Assembly: GCF_019336435.1 (NCBI RefSeq)
Contig: NZ_JAHWXQ010000009.1
Coordinates: forward strand, 1 to 64,000
DNA from: Pontibacter populi
GTDB taxonomy: Bacteria; Bacteroidota; Bacteroidia; Cytophagales; Hymenobacteraceae
Length of the DNA: 64,000 bases
Direction: 5' to 3'
The notes under the pieces were generated by a model, which saw nothing but the letters and a program-made list of their open reading frames with translations, searched no databases and was not told the DNA's origin. The position numbers and the translations under genes were made by a program. Positions 34,362 through 43,210 of this stretch are shown in pieces (the first letter of the stretch is position 1; the number at the start of each line of letters is the position of its first letter).

Positions 34362-36299
34362 TTACTTCAGCAACCTGTTCTCGATCATGCGGTTATTGTA
34401 CTGCTGTATAAACGCTTTCACGCGATTCTCTAACTGTATACGCTGTTTCGGGAGGCTGTCTTTCAGATCCTGCTTCAGCATAATGTCCTGCTGGTAATTG
34501 TAGAGCGCTATCGTTTTGGTACCATCAAACTGGAGCAACAGCTTGCCTTCAAACCATTGGTACACACCGGCGTTATAGTTCACGGCAAAGTCCTGCACTG
34601 AGTTATCCAGCATGTTTTTACCGAACGAGAAGTACGGTTTATTATAGTTGAGATAACTAAGCACAGTGGGCATAATGTCGAGTTGCTGAACTATGCGGGG
34701 CTCTGTGCCTTTAAACGTAGTATCGCCGGGAGCATAGAAAAGGATAGGGATGGAGAAAGCACCCCAGTCGGTATTATATTCCGGGTAGTGACGTGGCGCA
34801 CCGGCGTGGTCGGCCGTGATTACGAAAAGCGTGTTTTTGTACCACGGCATTTTGCTGGCTTTTTCAAAGAATTTCTGCAGCGCCATGTCGGTATAGTTAA
34901 TGCCCTGGAATAACGGTAACGGGCCTTTCTTAAGTTTGCCTTCGTAGCGCTCCGGTACTTTGTAAGGGTGGTGCGACGACAGCGTGAAAACAGTTCCCAG
35001 AAACGGCTCCTTAAAAGTATTCAGCTTATCTGCCGTGAATTGCAGGAACTCCTCGTCCCAGATGCCCCACATGCCATCAAAATCAGCATCGTTGTTGTAT
35101 TCATCCTTGCCATAATATTCCTTCATGCCGATCAGGTTCATGAATGCTTTAAAGCCCATAGAGCCATTAGGCGCTCCATGAAAAAAAGCAGTGTGGTAAC
35201 CTTCGGCGTTTAAAGTGCGCGGCAAACTTGGCAGGTCGTTACTGGCGTATGGCGTAAGTACAAAAGGTTCCTGTATGCTTGGTATGCTGGTAAGGATAGA
35301 AGGCAGCGCATCAATAGATTTTCTGCCACTCGCGAACGAATGCCAGTATACTTTGCTATCAGGCATGAGTTGGTCCAGGAACGGGGTATAACTCTGGTAG
35401 CCGTCTTTGCCTATTCTGTTTGGGTTATAGCCGCCCATCACCTCTTTCCCAAAGCTCTCCAGAACTATAATGACCACATTTTTTTTCCGGAAAGCGGCAG
35501 TATCGGCAGGTGTATGAATAGGAGAGTAGATTGAATCCAGTTGCTGCTCATCGAAATAACTGACCTTGCTATAGTTTGTTTTGCCTATAGTTCGCAGCAT
35601 CGAGAAAGGCGTATTGAGCACCAGGTACATTTCGTTGGGGCGCTTCACATATTCCCCGGCGTTGCTGAGCGTAATAGGACGGGTGCTGTGTGCAAAACCG
35701 CCGCGCATGCCCCCAATCGACAGAAAAACCACCAGGCCCATAACCGCTGTATGCGCCGGGTAATACACCCACGACGACACCCTTGGCGGCGACTGCATCT
35801 TTATTTTATCGTACAGCCACACCATAAACGCGATTACCAGGATCCAAAGCAGCGGAATGTACCAGAAATCAACAATAAAACTACCGGCCAGTGCGCCGCC
35901 GTTCTCGTTGGCAAACTCCTGCAACACGCTCCAGGTGGTGCGGCGCAGTGTAAAGCGGTAATAAACAATATCGATCAGGTTAGCAGAAAGGGCAATGCTG
36001 TTAGTAACTATAAAAATATACTTCAGCAGCTTGCGGTAGCCTGTGTTATACCGGAACCTGAAGGGCAGGAGCATGAGCGCCATAAACAGCAGGTTGGTAT
36101 ACAGCACCGTAGACAGGTCGAAGCGTAGGCCGGCCAGCAGCAGGTAAGCGAAGTCAGCTATAGTTGTCGCCTCAAATATATCCCTGTTAAAAACAAAGAA
36201 CAGGATGCGGGTAATGGTGTAAAGCAACATGGCCAGGCTCAGGTACAAACCCAGCGCTACGTGCACATTTTGCCACGTAAATTTTTTATCTGCAAGCAT
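34362..36299 (-). CDS. LtaS-like membrane sulfatase-fold phosphotransferase
   Basis: The N-terminal ~200 residues hold five membrane helices, and an extracellular sulfatase-type domain follows (about 280-600). The metal-binding Glu lies in VVIIVLESFGKE. The nucleophile region reads SFASGRKSIDALPS, where Ser appears in place of the Thr of classical LtaS. Later ligands lie in FVITADHAG and FHGAPNGSMG. In LtaS and related enzymes this architecture transfers glycerol-phosphate or phosphoethanolamine to envelope lipids or sugars. Gram-negative Bacteroidota lack lipoteichoic acid, so the acceptor is unknown. Confidence 0.87.
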   Translation of the reverse strand: MLADKKFTWQNVHVALGLYLSLAMLLYTITRILFFVFNRDIFEATTIADFAYLLLAGLRFDLSTVLYTNLLFMALMLLPFRFRYNTGYRKLLKYIFIVTNSIALSANLIDIVYYRFTLRRTTWSVLQEFANENGGALAGSFIVDFWYIPLLWILVIAFMVWLYDKIKMQSPPRVSSWVYYPAHTAVMGLVVFLSIGGMRGGFAHSTRPITLSNAGEYVKRPNEMYLVLNTPFSMLRTIGKTNYSKVSYFDEQQLDSIYSPIHTPADTAAFRKKNVVIIVLESFGKEVMGGYNPNRIGKDGYQSYTPFLDQLMPDSKVYWHSFASGRKSIDALPSILTSIPSIQEPFVLTPYASNDLPSLPRTLNAEGYHTAFFHGAPNGSMGFKAFMNLIGMKEYYGKDEYNNDADFDGMWGIWDEEFLQFTADKLNTFKEPFLGTVFTLSSHHPYKVPERYEGKLKKGPLPLFQGINYTDMALQKFFEKASKMPWYKNTLFVITADHAGAPRHYPEYNTDWGAFSIPILFYAPGDTTFKGTEPRIVQQLDIMPTVLSYLNYNKPYFSFGKNMLDNSVQDFAVNYNAGVYQWFEGKLLLQFDGTKTIALYNYQQDIMLKQDLKDSLPKQRIQLENRVKAFIQQYNNRMIENRLLK

Positions 36300-36360
36300 T
36301 GTTATTCCGAACTATAAATATGCGCACATCTTAAGCTATAGTTTGCTAAAAAGTGCGGTG

Positions 36361-36368
36361 CAAAATTA
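36361..36368 (-). promoter_or_regulatory. Possible -7 box of the LtaS-like gene
   Basis: The minus strand reads TAATTTTG, a TAnnTTTG match about 62 bases upstream of the ATG at 36299. I cannot see a matching -33 element, so this is tentative. Confidence 0.3.
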
Positions 36369-36451
36369 GGTTATTTTAGGACGAATTTTGGTGTTTAAAG
36401 GATAAATGCTCTCACAAACCATAGACCTTCGTCTGTTAGGAGCAAATGTTT

Positions 36452-36459
36452 TACCTTTG
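36452..36459 (+). promoter_or_regulatory. Possible -7 box of the DUF4834 gene
   Basis: TACCTTTG matches the consensus, with about 100 bases to the ATG at 36563. The -33 region is unclear. Confidence 0.35.
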
Positions 36460-36562
36460 TAAAAGTGGCTGGCAAACTGTCAGCAATAAACTTTTGGTAA
36501 GGTAGTTGTGTAGTATAAGTAACTATAAACTCCGATCATACTGGCTAATAACTTAAAAATAA

Positions 36563-36838
36563 ATGCTCAAGTTCATAATTATCTCTATTCTCGTTATCAT
36601 GTTTCTCCGGTTGGTGGCACCGGTTCTATTCCGCTTTTTACTGGGGATGTTCCTGAAAAAAAGCATGCGTAACGGTACGTTTTTTACCAACATGTATCAG
36701 CAGCAACGCCCGCAACCGAACGGTAATGCCAGCAATGGCAGAGCAAAAGGCGATGTTAAGATAGATTACATTCCTAACCAGGGCGATCGTAAAGATTTTC
36801 AGGGTGGTGAGTATGTGGATTACGAAGAAGTAAAATAA
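36563..36838 (+). CDS. DUF4834 family small membrane protein
   Basis: This 91-residue protein has one N-terminal hydrophobic helix (residues 2-28) followed by a polar tail. The tail contains KIDYIPNQGDRKDFQGGEYVDYEEV, which is characteristic of DUF4834 (the key part is the DYIP and GGEYVDYEE segments). Function is unknown. The next gene on the same strand starts 81 bases later. Confidence 0.8.
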   Translation: MLKFIIISILVIMFLRLVAPVLFRFLLGMFLKKSMRNGTFFTNMYQQQRPQPNGNASNGRAKGDVKIDYIPNQGDRKDFQGGEYVDYEEVK

Positions 36839-36919
36839 ACCGGTTTTGTTTTCGCAGGCACGATACTTGTGAACTGCTATTTCTATAAATCTATAGTTTG
36901 TACCTTACAAAAGCAGTTT

Positions 36920-37843
36920 ATGCGGAAGCAATTTTACCTCTATTTTTTTGCTGTACTAATGGCTGCCTCCGTGGTAAGCTGCACAGCGCCACGTTCTGTT
37001 ATCCATTCGGGTAAAGTAACGCCCAAAGGCCAGTTTAAAGCCGGTTTTAACATGGGCGGCAACATTGCCAGCGAGCCGCTTGCCCAGCTCGACGATATAA
37101 CCGAAGCCGCTGTAGATGCCATTGCCAACAAAGAGGAAGTGGAATACAGCGAGCAGATCGATGTACTCTCGAAAGGCCTCGTAGCGTATGCCCTGGATCC
37201 GGTTGGTACCACTTTCGATTTTTACCTGCGCTATGGTGTGGCCGAGCGTGTGGATGTAGGCTACAAATATGCAACAGGGGTGCACGTTTTTGATGCGATG
37301 TACCAGTTTATGGGCCCGACCGGCACGCCTGAGAACCCAGGCGTAGGTGATTGGTATGGCAGCGTAGGGTTGCAGTATTCAGGCCAGAGTTCCGGCATTT
37401 TTGATAAACTATACTTAGACAAACTGATCCCAGTGCTGGAGTTTTCGGCCACACGTCGTGATATAGTTATTCCCTTGGTGTTCAGTAAGTCTTTTGGCCC
37501 GGAAGAAGAGATCGGTAACATCTCGTTTGGTCCGGTTTACAACCACACCTTCATAAAATATGGCTTTGACCCGAGCCGGATTGTAAAAGATGCCGCCGGC
37601 GAAAAAGTGCCGGTAGATGGTGTTTTTGCGAAAAAGAACTTTCCATCGTTTGGCTTGTTCGTGAATGGCAAGATCGGGTTTAAGTTTCTGTATGTGCTGC
37701 CATCGTTAACGATGTACTACCAGGACTATGGCACGTACGATTTCCTGGAAGGCAAGCAGTTTGATTTCTCAGGTGTAACCATTATTCCATCCATAGGCTT
37801 GCAGGCAAACTTTGGCGGCGGCCGAGGTGCCAGAACAAGGTAA
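36920..37843 (+). CDS. Outer-membrane beta-rich lipoprotein
   Basis: The ATG at 36920 gives a signal peptide with lipobox Cys21 (MAASVVSC), and replaces an in-frame start at 36869. The mature 287 residues are beta-rich with alternating aromatic and glycine residues (FDFYLRYGVAERVDVGYKY, YGSVGLQYSG), and end in FSGVTIIPSIGLQANFGG. This pattern fits a small outer-membrane beta-barrel or a surface lipoprotein. I do not recognise a named family. Confidence 0.7.
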   Translation: MRKQFYLYFFAVLMAASVVSCTAPRSVIHSGKVTPKGQFKAGFNMGGNIASEPLAQLDDITEAAVDAIANKEEVEYSEQIDVLSKGLVAYALDPVGTTFDFYLRYGVAERVDVGYKYATGVHVFDAMYQFMGPTGTPENPGVGDWYGSVGLQYSGQSSGIFDKLYLDKLIPVLEFSATRRDIVIPLVFSKSFGPEEEIGNISFGPVYNHTFIKYGFDPSRIVKDAAGEKVPVDGVFAKKNFPSFGLFVNGKIGFKFLYVLPSLTMYYQDYGTYDFLEGKQFDFSGVTIIPSIGLQANFGGGRGARTR

Positions 37844-37904
37844 ACTATGAACTAAGGAAGACTCTTCCCTGGCGCCGGAATCTATCCGGTGACGAAGGGT
37901 GAGT

Positions 37905-37922
37905 GCGAGTCTCCAGACTCGC
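37905..37922. repeat. 18-base near-perfect palindrome
   Basis: GCGAGTCT and AGACTCGC flank a 2-base centre. A smaller CCGGA/TCCGG pair lies just upstream at 37875-37889. These resemble the stacked hairpins before carB. Confidence 0.6.
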
Positions 37923-37950
37923 TGTGATAAAGGGACTATAACTAGAAGGA

Positions 37951-37993
37951 AGTGGCAGAAACAAGTGAAATTGTTTCTGCCACTTTTGTTTTT
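37951..37993 (+). terminator. Terminator after the outer-membrane lipoprotein gene
   Basis: A perfect 14-bp stem (37951-37964 with 37971-37984) with a 6-base loop is followed by TTTGTTTTT. Confidence 0.85.
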
Positions 37994-38018
37994 ACACTTC
38001 CACTAGCCTTCTGTGCCC

Positions 38019-38154
38019 TCGCTCGCGTCCCACGAGTGTGCGCTACCAGCGGACTCCGGCCACAGGAATATATATCCGAAGACATCACTTGAACTATAGT
38101 TGGACAACTTGGTGAGACGCCACGAAATAGCGCACACTCGTGGGACGCGAGCGA
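38019..38154. repeat. 26-bp perfect inverted repeat with 84-base spacer
   Basis: Arms 38019-38044 and 38129-38154 are exact reverse complements. Pairing extends two further bases outside after one mismatch. The spacer contains an AACTATAGTT motif at 38092. As RNA it would form a long stem closing an 84-base loop. No ORF lies inside, so it does not look like an insertion sequence. Confidence 0.85.
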
Positions 38155-38278
38155 AGGCAACTCACGTTCAACTCAACTATAGTTTGCCATGAAAAACGCC
38201 TACGCTGCCGCTCCATAATGCAGAAATAAAATAAAAGTCATATCTTTCATCCTCTATATTGACGCATCTAAAACAGAT

Positions 38279-40711
38279 ATGACAGCTTCTATTAACTTTA
38301 AACGCGACATACTACCTCACCTGATCGCGGTTCTTGTTTTCTTGTTACTTACAGTAGTGTATTTTGCCCCGGTCGTGTTCGAAGACAAAGGCATGGCGCA
38401 GCACGATATTCTGCAGTTCCGGGGCGGTGCCCAGGAAATTATGCAGCACCGCGAAAAGACCGGCGAAGAGGCCCTCTGGACCAATTCTATGTTCGGGGGT
38501 ATGCCGTCTTACCTGATCAACACGCGTTATCCCGGCGATCTGTCAGGTGCTATCCATACAGTGCTTTCGTTGAACCTGCCGGCAATGGCGGGTAATATCT
38601 TTATAACACTGCTTTGTGGCTACATTTTGCTGGTAACACTGGGAATGCGCTCGTGGCTGGCTATAGTTGGCGCCATTGCTTTTGCGTTTACCTCTTACAA
38701 CATCATCATTCTGGAAGCAGGTCACAACACTAAATCGCTGACGATAGCTTACATACCAATGGTGCTGGCCGGTTTGTTCTATGCCTTGCGTAAAAACCTA
38801 TGGTTAGGAGCCGCCCTGTTTGCACTTGGCCTCACGCTAAACCTGCACTTCAACCACCTGCAGATGACCTACTACATGCTGCTGCTGGTGATTGTTTGGG
38901 GAATAGTTGAGGTAATTTACGCAGTTAAGAACGGAGCTATAGTTGAGCTCCTGAAGCGTGGCTCTGTACTGTTACTGGCAGCAATTCTGGCAGTTGGCGT
39001 AAACTTTGGCCGACTGGCAACAACCGCAGAATACAGCAAATACAGCATCCGTGGTAAGTCTGAATTAACGGCGCCAAACAGTGGCGACAAAACCAGCAGC
39101 GGCCTGGACAGAGAATATGCCTTTAACTGGAGCTACGGCGTCGGCGAAACCATAACACTGCTTATTCCGGACTTTTACGGTGGCGCAAGTAGCACTCCTC
39201 TAGATAAAGATTCTGAAACATATAAAGCTTTTGTAGGAATGGGCGCGCCGCCGGTGCAAGCCGAACAGATCGTGAGTCAGGGCATGCCAACGTACTGGGG
39301 CCCACAACCTATGACGAGCGGACCAGTTTATGCAGGGGCTATCGTTTGTTTCCTGTTTGTGTTAGGCCTGTTTATAGTGGATCGTCGCTGGACGAGCTGG
39401 CTGGTAGCCGGAACTATCCTTTCGCTTATGCTGGCCTGGGGATACCATTTCTCATCTTTCAATTACTTTATGTTCGATCACTTCCCGGGCTATAATAAGT
39501 TCAGGGCGGTTTCGTCGGCATTGGTAATTGCGCAGATTACCATTCCGTTGCTGGCGATGCTGGCGCTTTGGAGAGTTATCCGCGACCGCGACGTGATAAA
39601 GGAACTGGACAGAAAACTACTGATGGCTGGTGGCATTACGGCTGGTATCTGTTTGCTGGTTTGGTTGTTTGGTGGCATGGCAAGTTTTGCTTCGGCAGTA
39701 GATGCACAATTGCTGCAGGCGCAATATCCGGTAGATGCTATCCGTGCCGACCGCGAAGGTATGATGAAAGCTGATGCTTTCCGTTCGTTTGCCTTTATAG
39801 TTTTGGCCTTGGCTATTCTATATTTCTATGTTAAAAACAAGCTTTCTGCAACTATAGCTATTGCAGGTGTAGGTGTTTTAGTGCTGGTTGATCTCTGGAC
39901 AGTTGACAAACGCTACCTGAACAACGATGATTTTAAAGAGCAGGTGATCGCTAACTACTTCCAGCCAACACAGGCCGACCAAATCATTCTGCAGGATAAA
40001 GATGATTACCGTGTATTTGATGCGACCAATCCGTTCAACAGTGCGCGAGCTTCTTATTTTCATAAATCGGTGGGTGGTTACCATGGTGCCAAGTTGCGCC
40101 GTTACCAGGATGTGATAGACCGCCACATCTCACAAAATAACCTGGAAGTGCTGCGTATGCTGAATACGCGCTATGCCATTACCGGGGACCCGAAACAGCC
40201 TGTGCAGCGTGTGCCGGGTGCGTTAGGGAATGCCTGGTTTGTGGAGAACATCGATAAAGTGAATACTCCGGATGCCGAACTGGATGCCCTGACAGGTTTT
40301 GATGCTGAGACTACAGCTATAGTTGACGTTACCAAGTTCCCGGTGCAGCAAGATAAGTTCGATGCCGGAAATGCAACTATAAAACTGACCACTTACGAGC
40401 CGGATTACCTGAAATATGAATACCAGGCAGCGCAGCCAGGCTTTGTAGTGTTCTCGGAGATCTATTACCCGGCAGGCTGGCAGGCTTATTTAGATGGAAA
40501 GCCAGTGGATCATATCCGTGCAAACTATATACTGCGCGCTATGCAGGTACCAGCCGGTAAGCACACGATAGAATTCCGTTTTGAGCCGAAGACCTATACT
40601 ATAGGTAATACGGTGTCGCTTATTTCTTCTATCATTTTACTATTGGTAATTGCCGGAGCCATTGCTTACGGTTTCAAGAAGAAGCAAAGAGAAGAAGCGA
40701 TAACGGCATAA
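38279..40711 (+). CDS. YfhO family membrane protein
   Basis: This 810-residue integral membrane protein has about a dozen hydrophobic helices in residues ~12-560 and a soluble C-terminal region, ending with a last helix near 780-800. Typical YfhO elements are AQHDILQFRGGAQEI near the start, the long periplasmic loop with SYGVGETITLLIPDFYGG, and the C-terminal FSEIYYPAGWQAYLDGKPV. YfhO proteins resemble GT-C glycosyltransferases and are linked to sugar modification of envelope polymers. The donor and acceptor are unknown here. Confidence 0.92.
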   Translation: MTASINFKRDILPHLIAVLVFLLLTVVYFAPVVFEDKGMAQHDILQFRGGAQEIMQHREKTGEEALWTNSMFGGMPSYLINTRYPGDLSGAIHTVLSLNLPAMAGNIFITLLCGYILLVTLGMRSWLAIVGAIAFAFTSYNIIILEAGHNTKSLTIAYIPMVLAGLFYALRKNLWLGAALFALGLTLNLHFNHLQMTYYMLLLVIVWGIVEVIYAVKNGAIVELLKRGSVLLLAAILAVGVNFGRLATTAEYSKYSIRGKSELTAPNSGDKTSSGLDREYAFNWSYGVGETITLLIPDFYGGASSTPLDKDSETYKAFVGMGAPPVQAEQIVSQGMPTYWGPQPMTSGPVYAGAIVCFLFVLGLFIVDRRWTSWLVAGTILSLMLAWGYHFSSFNYFMFDHFPGYNKFRAVSSALVIAQITIPLLAMLALWRVIRDRDVIKELDRKLLMAGGITAGICLLVWLFGGMASFASAVDAQLLQAQYPVDAIRADREGMMKADAFRSFAFIVLALAILYFYVKNKLSATIAIAGVGVLVLVDLWTVDKRYLNNDDFKEQVIANYFQPTQADQIILQDKDDYRVFDATNPFNSARASYFHKSVGGYHGAKLRRYQDVIDRHISQNNLEVLRMLNTRYAITGDPKQPVQRVPGALGNAWFVENIDKVNTPDAELDALTGFDAETTAIVDVTKFPVQQDKFDAGNATIKLTTYEPDYLKYEYQAAQPGFVVFSEIYYPAGWQAYLDGKPVDHIRANYILRAMQVPAGKHTIEFRFEPKTYTIGNTVSLISSIILLLVIAGAIAYGFKKKQREEAITA

Positions 40712-40724
40712 ACAATACTGTGTT

Positions 40725-40799
40725 GTCATGTCGAGCGTAGTCGAGACATCTTATGTGCCCACCTGCTGTATAAGATTCCTCGGCTGCGCTCGGAATGAC
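40725..40799. repeat. Dispersed inverted-repeat unit (GTCAT..CGAG..ATCT type)
   Basis: A 27-base arm (40725-40751) and an imperfect inverted copy (40773-40799) lie directly after yfhO. Each arm follows the pattern GTCAT-x-x-CGAGCG-x-AG-x-CGAG. Related single arms occur at 33889-33914 and 51367-51392. I recall this pattern from many Bacteroidota intergenic regions. Confidence 0.7.
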
Positions 40800-40824
40800 G
40801 ATTAAGAATATAATATTTAACCAT

Positions 40825-40858
40825 AAAAGCCCCGACTATAAAAAGCCGGGGCTTTTGC
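40825..40858. terminator. Terminator upstream of the PLP-enzyme gene
   Basis: A stem of AAAAGCCCCG with CGGGGCTTTT surrounds an A-rich loop and has T-runs on both sides. It ends the yfhO transcript. Confidence 0.7.
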
Positions 40859-40870
40859 GTAACTAACACC

Positions 40871-41770
40871 ATGCAGGCACCATTGCAACAATTACAGCAT
40901 CCGCTTCTACAAAAACACGAGCTTACCCTTTGGGTAAAGCGCGAAGATCTGCTGCATCCGCACATATCAGGCAATAAGTGGCGAAAACTAAAGTATAACC
41001 TGCAGGAAGCAAAAGCACAGGGCAAGAAAACTATAGTTACGTTTGGTGGGGCTTATTCCAACCACATTGCAGCAACGGCCGCAGCCGGCGCGGAGTTTGG
41101 TTTTAAAACCATCGGCGTTATTCGTGGGGAAGAACATTTACCTTTAAACCCAACCTTACAATTCGCTACGGAGCAGGGTATGGAGCTGCATTACATCAGC
41201 CGCGAACTATACCGCACCAAAGCTGAACCTGCATTTTTAGCTGAACTCGAAGAGAAATTTAATGACCCTTACCTGGTGCCTGAAGGTGGAACTAACCTAC
41301 TGGCCGTAAAAGGCTGCACCGAAATTGTGGATGACATATCGATTGATTTTGATGTGATCTGTTGTGCAAGCGGAACAGGCGGAACTATAGCAGGACTTAT
41401 CGCTGGTTTAAAAGGTCAGAAGCAGGTGTTAGGCTTTCCCGCACTTAAAGGTGGCGATTTCCTGAAAGAAGAGATCGAGCAGCTGGTTTACAACTATAGC
41501 GGACAGCACTACAGCAACTGGCAGCTTATCACAGATTATCATTTTGGGGGCTATGCCAAAGTAAAACCGGAACTGCTGGAATTCATTCATCAGTTTCAGG
41601 AGCAGCACAACATTCCGCTGGAGCCGATTTACACAGGTAAACTATTTTTCGGCCTCTTCGATCTTATCTCGAAAGGTTATTTTACAAGAGGTACGCGCAT
41701 AATTGCCGTGCACACAGGCGGCTTGCAGGGCAATGCAGGTTTCAAAGAGCGACTAGGCATTGACGTATAG
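40871..41770 (+). CDS. PLP-dependent ACC deaminase / D-cysteine desulfhydrase family enzyme
   Basis: This 299-residue fold-type II PLP enzyme has its Schiff-base lysine predicted as K36 in SGNKWRKL. It is followed by the phosphate-region TFGGAYSNHIAATAAAG and a glycine-rich SGTGGTIAGL that binds PLP phosphate. Family members open the ring of 1-aminocyclopropane-1-carboxylate or release sulfide from D-cysteine. D-cysteine desulfhydrase activity is the more likely in this lineage, but sequence alone does not decide. The gene stands alone after a terminator. Confidence 0.87.
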   Translation: MQAPLQQLQHPLLQKHELTLWVKREDLLHPHISGNKWRKLKYNLQEAKAQGKKTIVTFGGAYSNHIAATAAAGAEFGFKTIGVIRGEEHLPLNPTLQFATEQGMELHYISRELYRTKAEPAFLAELEEKFNDPYLVPEGGTNLLAVKGCTEIVDDISIDFDVICCASGTGGTIAGLIAGLKGQKQVLGFPALKGGDFLKEEIEQLVYNYSGQHYSNWQLITDYHFGGYAKVKPELLEFIHQFQEQHNIPLEPIYTGKLFFGLFDLISKGYFTRGTRIIAVHTGGLQGNAGFKERLGIDV

Positions 41771-41850
41771 TTATAACAGGAACAGTTTTTGTAACCATAA
41801 CTATAGTTGCAGGGTTCTTATCCTGAAATCATACTTAACCAAACAACCAC

Positions 41851-42483
41851 ATGCCCTTACTTCGAGTTTTAATACGCCTGCTTCCATGGATACTGGTGAT
41901 CACGGTTGGTATCTTTATCTGGCGCAGCTTTAAGGATTTTTTTGGTACGGATGAGAAAGAAACACCTGCTATATCAGTAAACTATAACACGATCCTTACA
42001 TCGGTAGAAGAGTTGGGTAAAATGGAACTGGTGCGTTATAACTTCAAGGATGTGGTAGAATACAAAAAGGAAGTATCGCGTTATATCCCTGACTCTAAAG
42101 TGGTGTTGATTGTAGCCGGCGAAGCGGTGGGGTGTGTAGATTTTACAAAAATACAGGCTGGCGATATTGTGTTTGAAGGCGACTCTATAGTTCAGATTGC
42201 GCTGCCGGAGCCAGAACTATGCTACTATAAAGTAGACCACAGCCAGTCCAAAGTTTTCAGCAAAGAGAATACCTATTTCCAGGATGCCGAACTGGTAGAA
42301 GAAAGCTTTAAATATGCTGAGAACAACGTAAAACGCGCTGCACTAAACTCTGGGATCCTTCGTCAGACAACAGAAAATGCAGAAAAGATACTGAAACCAA
42401 TGCTGGAAGAAATTACCGGCAAACGTGTGGTGCTCGTGCCACAACGCCGCATCCAGAATCCGGAACTTCCCCGCAAACTGTAG
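41851..42483 (+). CDS. DUF4230 domain protein
   Basis: One N-terminal membrane helix (residues ~5-24) anchors a 185-residue soluble domain, presumably periplasmic. The domain matches DUF4230, with VEELGKMELVRYNFKDVVEY, a conserved VAGEAVGCVDFTKI and ALPEPELCYYKVDHSQSKV. The C-terminal part is helical and ends basic. Function is unknown. It starts just downstream of an AACTATAGTT motif. Confidence 0.85.
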   Translation: MPLLRVLIRLLPWILVITVGIFIWRSFKDFFGTDEKETPAISVNYNTILTSVEELGKMELVRYNFKDVVEYKKEVSRYIPDSKVVLIVAGEAVGCVDFTKIQAGDIVFEGDSIVQIALPEPELCYYKVDHSQSKVFSKENTYFQDAELVEESFKYAENNVKRAALNSGILRQTTENAEKILKPMLEEITGKRVVLVPQRRIQNPELPRKL

Positions 42484-42515
42484 TCAGGCAACTAAATAGG
42501 TGATTGTTAGCAGGG

Positions 42516-43196
42516 CTATTCTTCTCTTCTTGTTTCAGCATTAAATTTTACTGGTAGGGTATACCGCACAGGTACTTTCTTTCCATCCAGAATGCTTGGG
42601 TAAAATTCTAAAAGTTTCACCACTCTTAAGGCTTCTTCGTCTGCTTTCTTAGAAAGACCTTTCAAAATTTTGGGCTGAGTTACGCTACCGGTTGTATCAA
42701 TAATGAAAGAAATGGCTACTAACCCATTGATGTTCTCATTAGATGGTTGTCGTAAATTCTTTCGGATGAAGTCTAACATGCCTTGGTCGCCACCATGTTT
42801 ATACACAGGATGAGTTTCCTGTATCATACCAAACACTATGGGTTGGGATTGTACATTATTCTGGTTTCTATTGGCAGTGCTAACGGATTGTGCCTTAAGT
42901 TCTTTTGAAAAAGTAGTAAAGCCGAGTGTTATTAATACGCTTGCCGCAATCCGTTTAAAGCTAAACCACTGATTACCCTTAGCCCTGAACAGCTGGGACT
43001 GGCTGAAGCGACCACAAACATTTCCTTCCTTTTCTATTGTCTCGTGTAACTCAGCTATACCTTTAGCTGTGAAATCGAACACCGTTTTGTTACAGGATGC
43101 ACAGTGCTTGCCGCTGACGCATGGCTGCATTCCGTTCCAATCCTTGTTACAAGTAAAAGACAGGGTTATGTTTTCTATGGGCGCTTTCTTAAGCAT
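42516..43196 (-). CDS. TonB C-terminal domain protein with Cys-rich N-terminus
   Basis: The N-terminal ~65 residues carry five cysteines (CNKDWNGMQPC, KHCASC, VCGRF), a pattern common in Bacteroidota proteins of this type and possibly metal binding. A membrane helix follows at about 82-98. Residues ~130-220 form a TonB C-terminal-like domain (LVAISFIIDTTGSVTQPKIL, KADEEALRVVKLL). It might deliver energy to an outer-membrane transporter or act as a structural energy-transducer relative. It lies 14 bases after the PLDc_N gene, so probably in one operon. Confidence 0.75.
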   Translation of the reverse strand: MLKKAPIENITLSFTCNKDWNGMQPCVSGKHCASCNKTVFDFTAKGIAELHETIEKEGNVCGRFSQSQLFRAKGNQWFSFKRIAASVLITLGFTTFSKELKAQSVSTANRNQNNVQSQPIVFGMIQETHPVYKHGGDQGMLDFIRKNLRQPSNENINGLVAISFIIDTTGSVTQPKILKGLSKKADEEALRVVKLLEFYPSILDGKKVPVRYTLPVKFNAETRREE

Positions 43197-43210
43197 AAGA
43201 GGTTTACGCG

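Larger units (their letters stand above)
37844..38278. other. Intergenic region with stacked inverted repeats
   Basis: This 435-base gap holds a small palindrome at 37905-37922, a terminator at 37951-37993, a 26-bp perfect inverted repeat (38019-38044 with 38129-38154) and two perfect AACTATAGTT copies (38092 and 38175). No gene is visible. Confidence 0.6.

Noticed and set aside
35541..36128. Plus-strand frame of 195 codons opposite the LtaS-like gene
   Set aside because: The opposite strand encodes the membrane part of a clear enzyme. This frame has no family match and is His/Arg/Gln-rich like other antisense shadows.
38019..38154. Insertion sequence remnant
   Set aside because: The 84-base interior cannot encode a transposase and I see no target-site duplication. 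It is kept only as an inverted repeat of unknown type.
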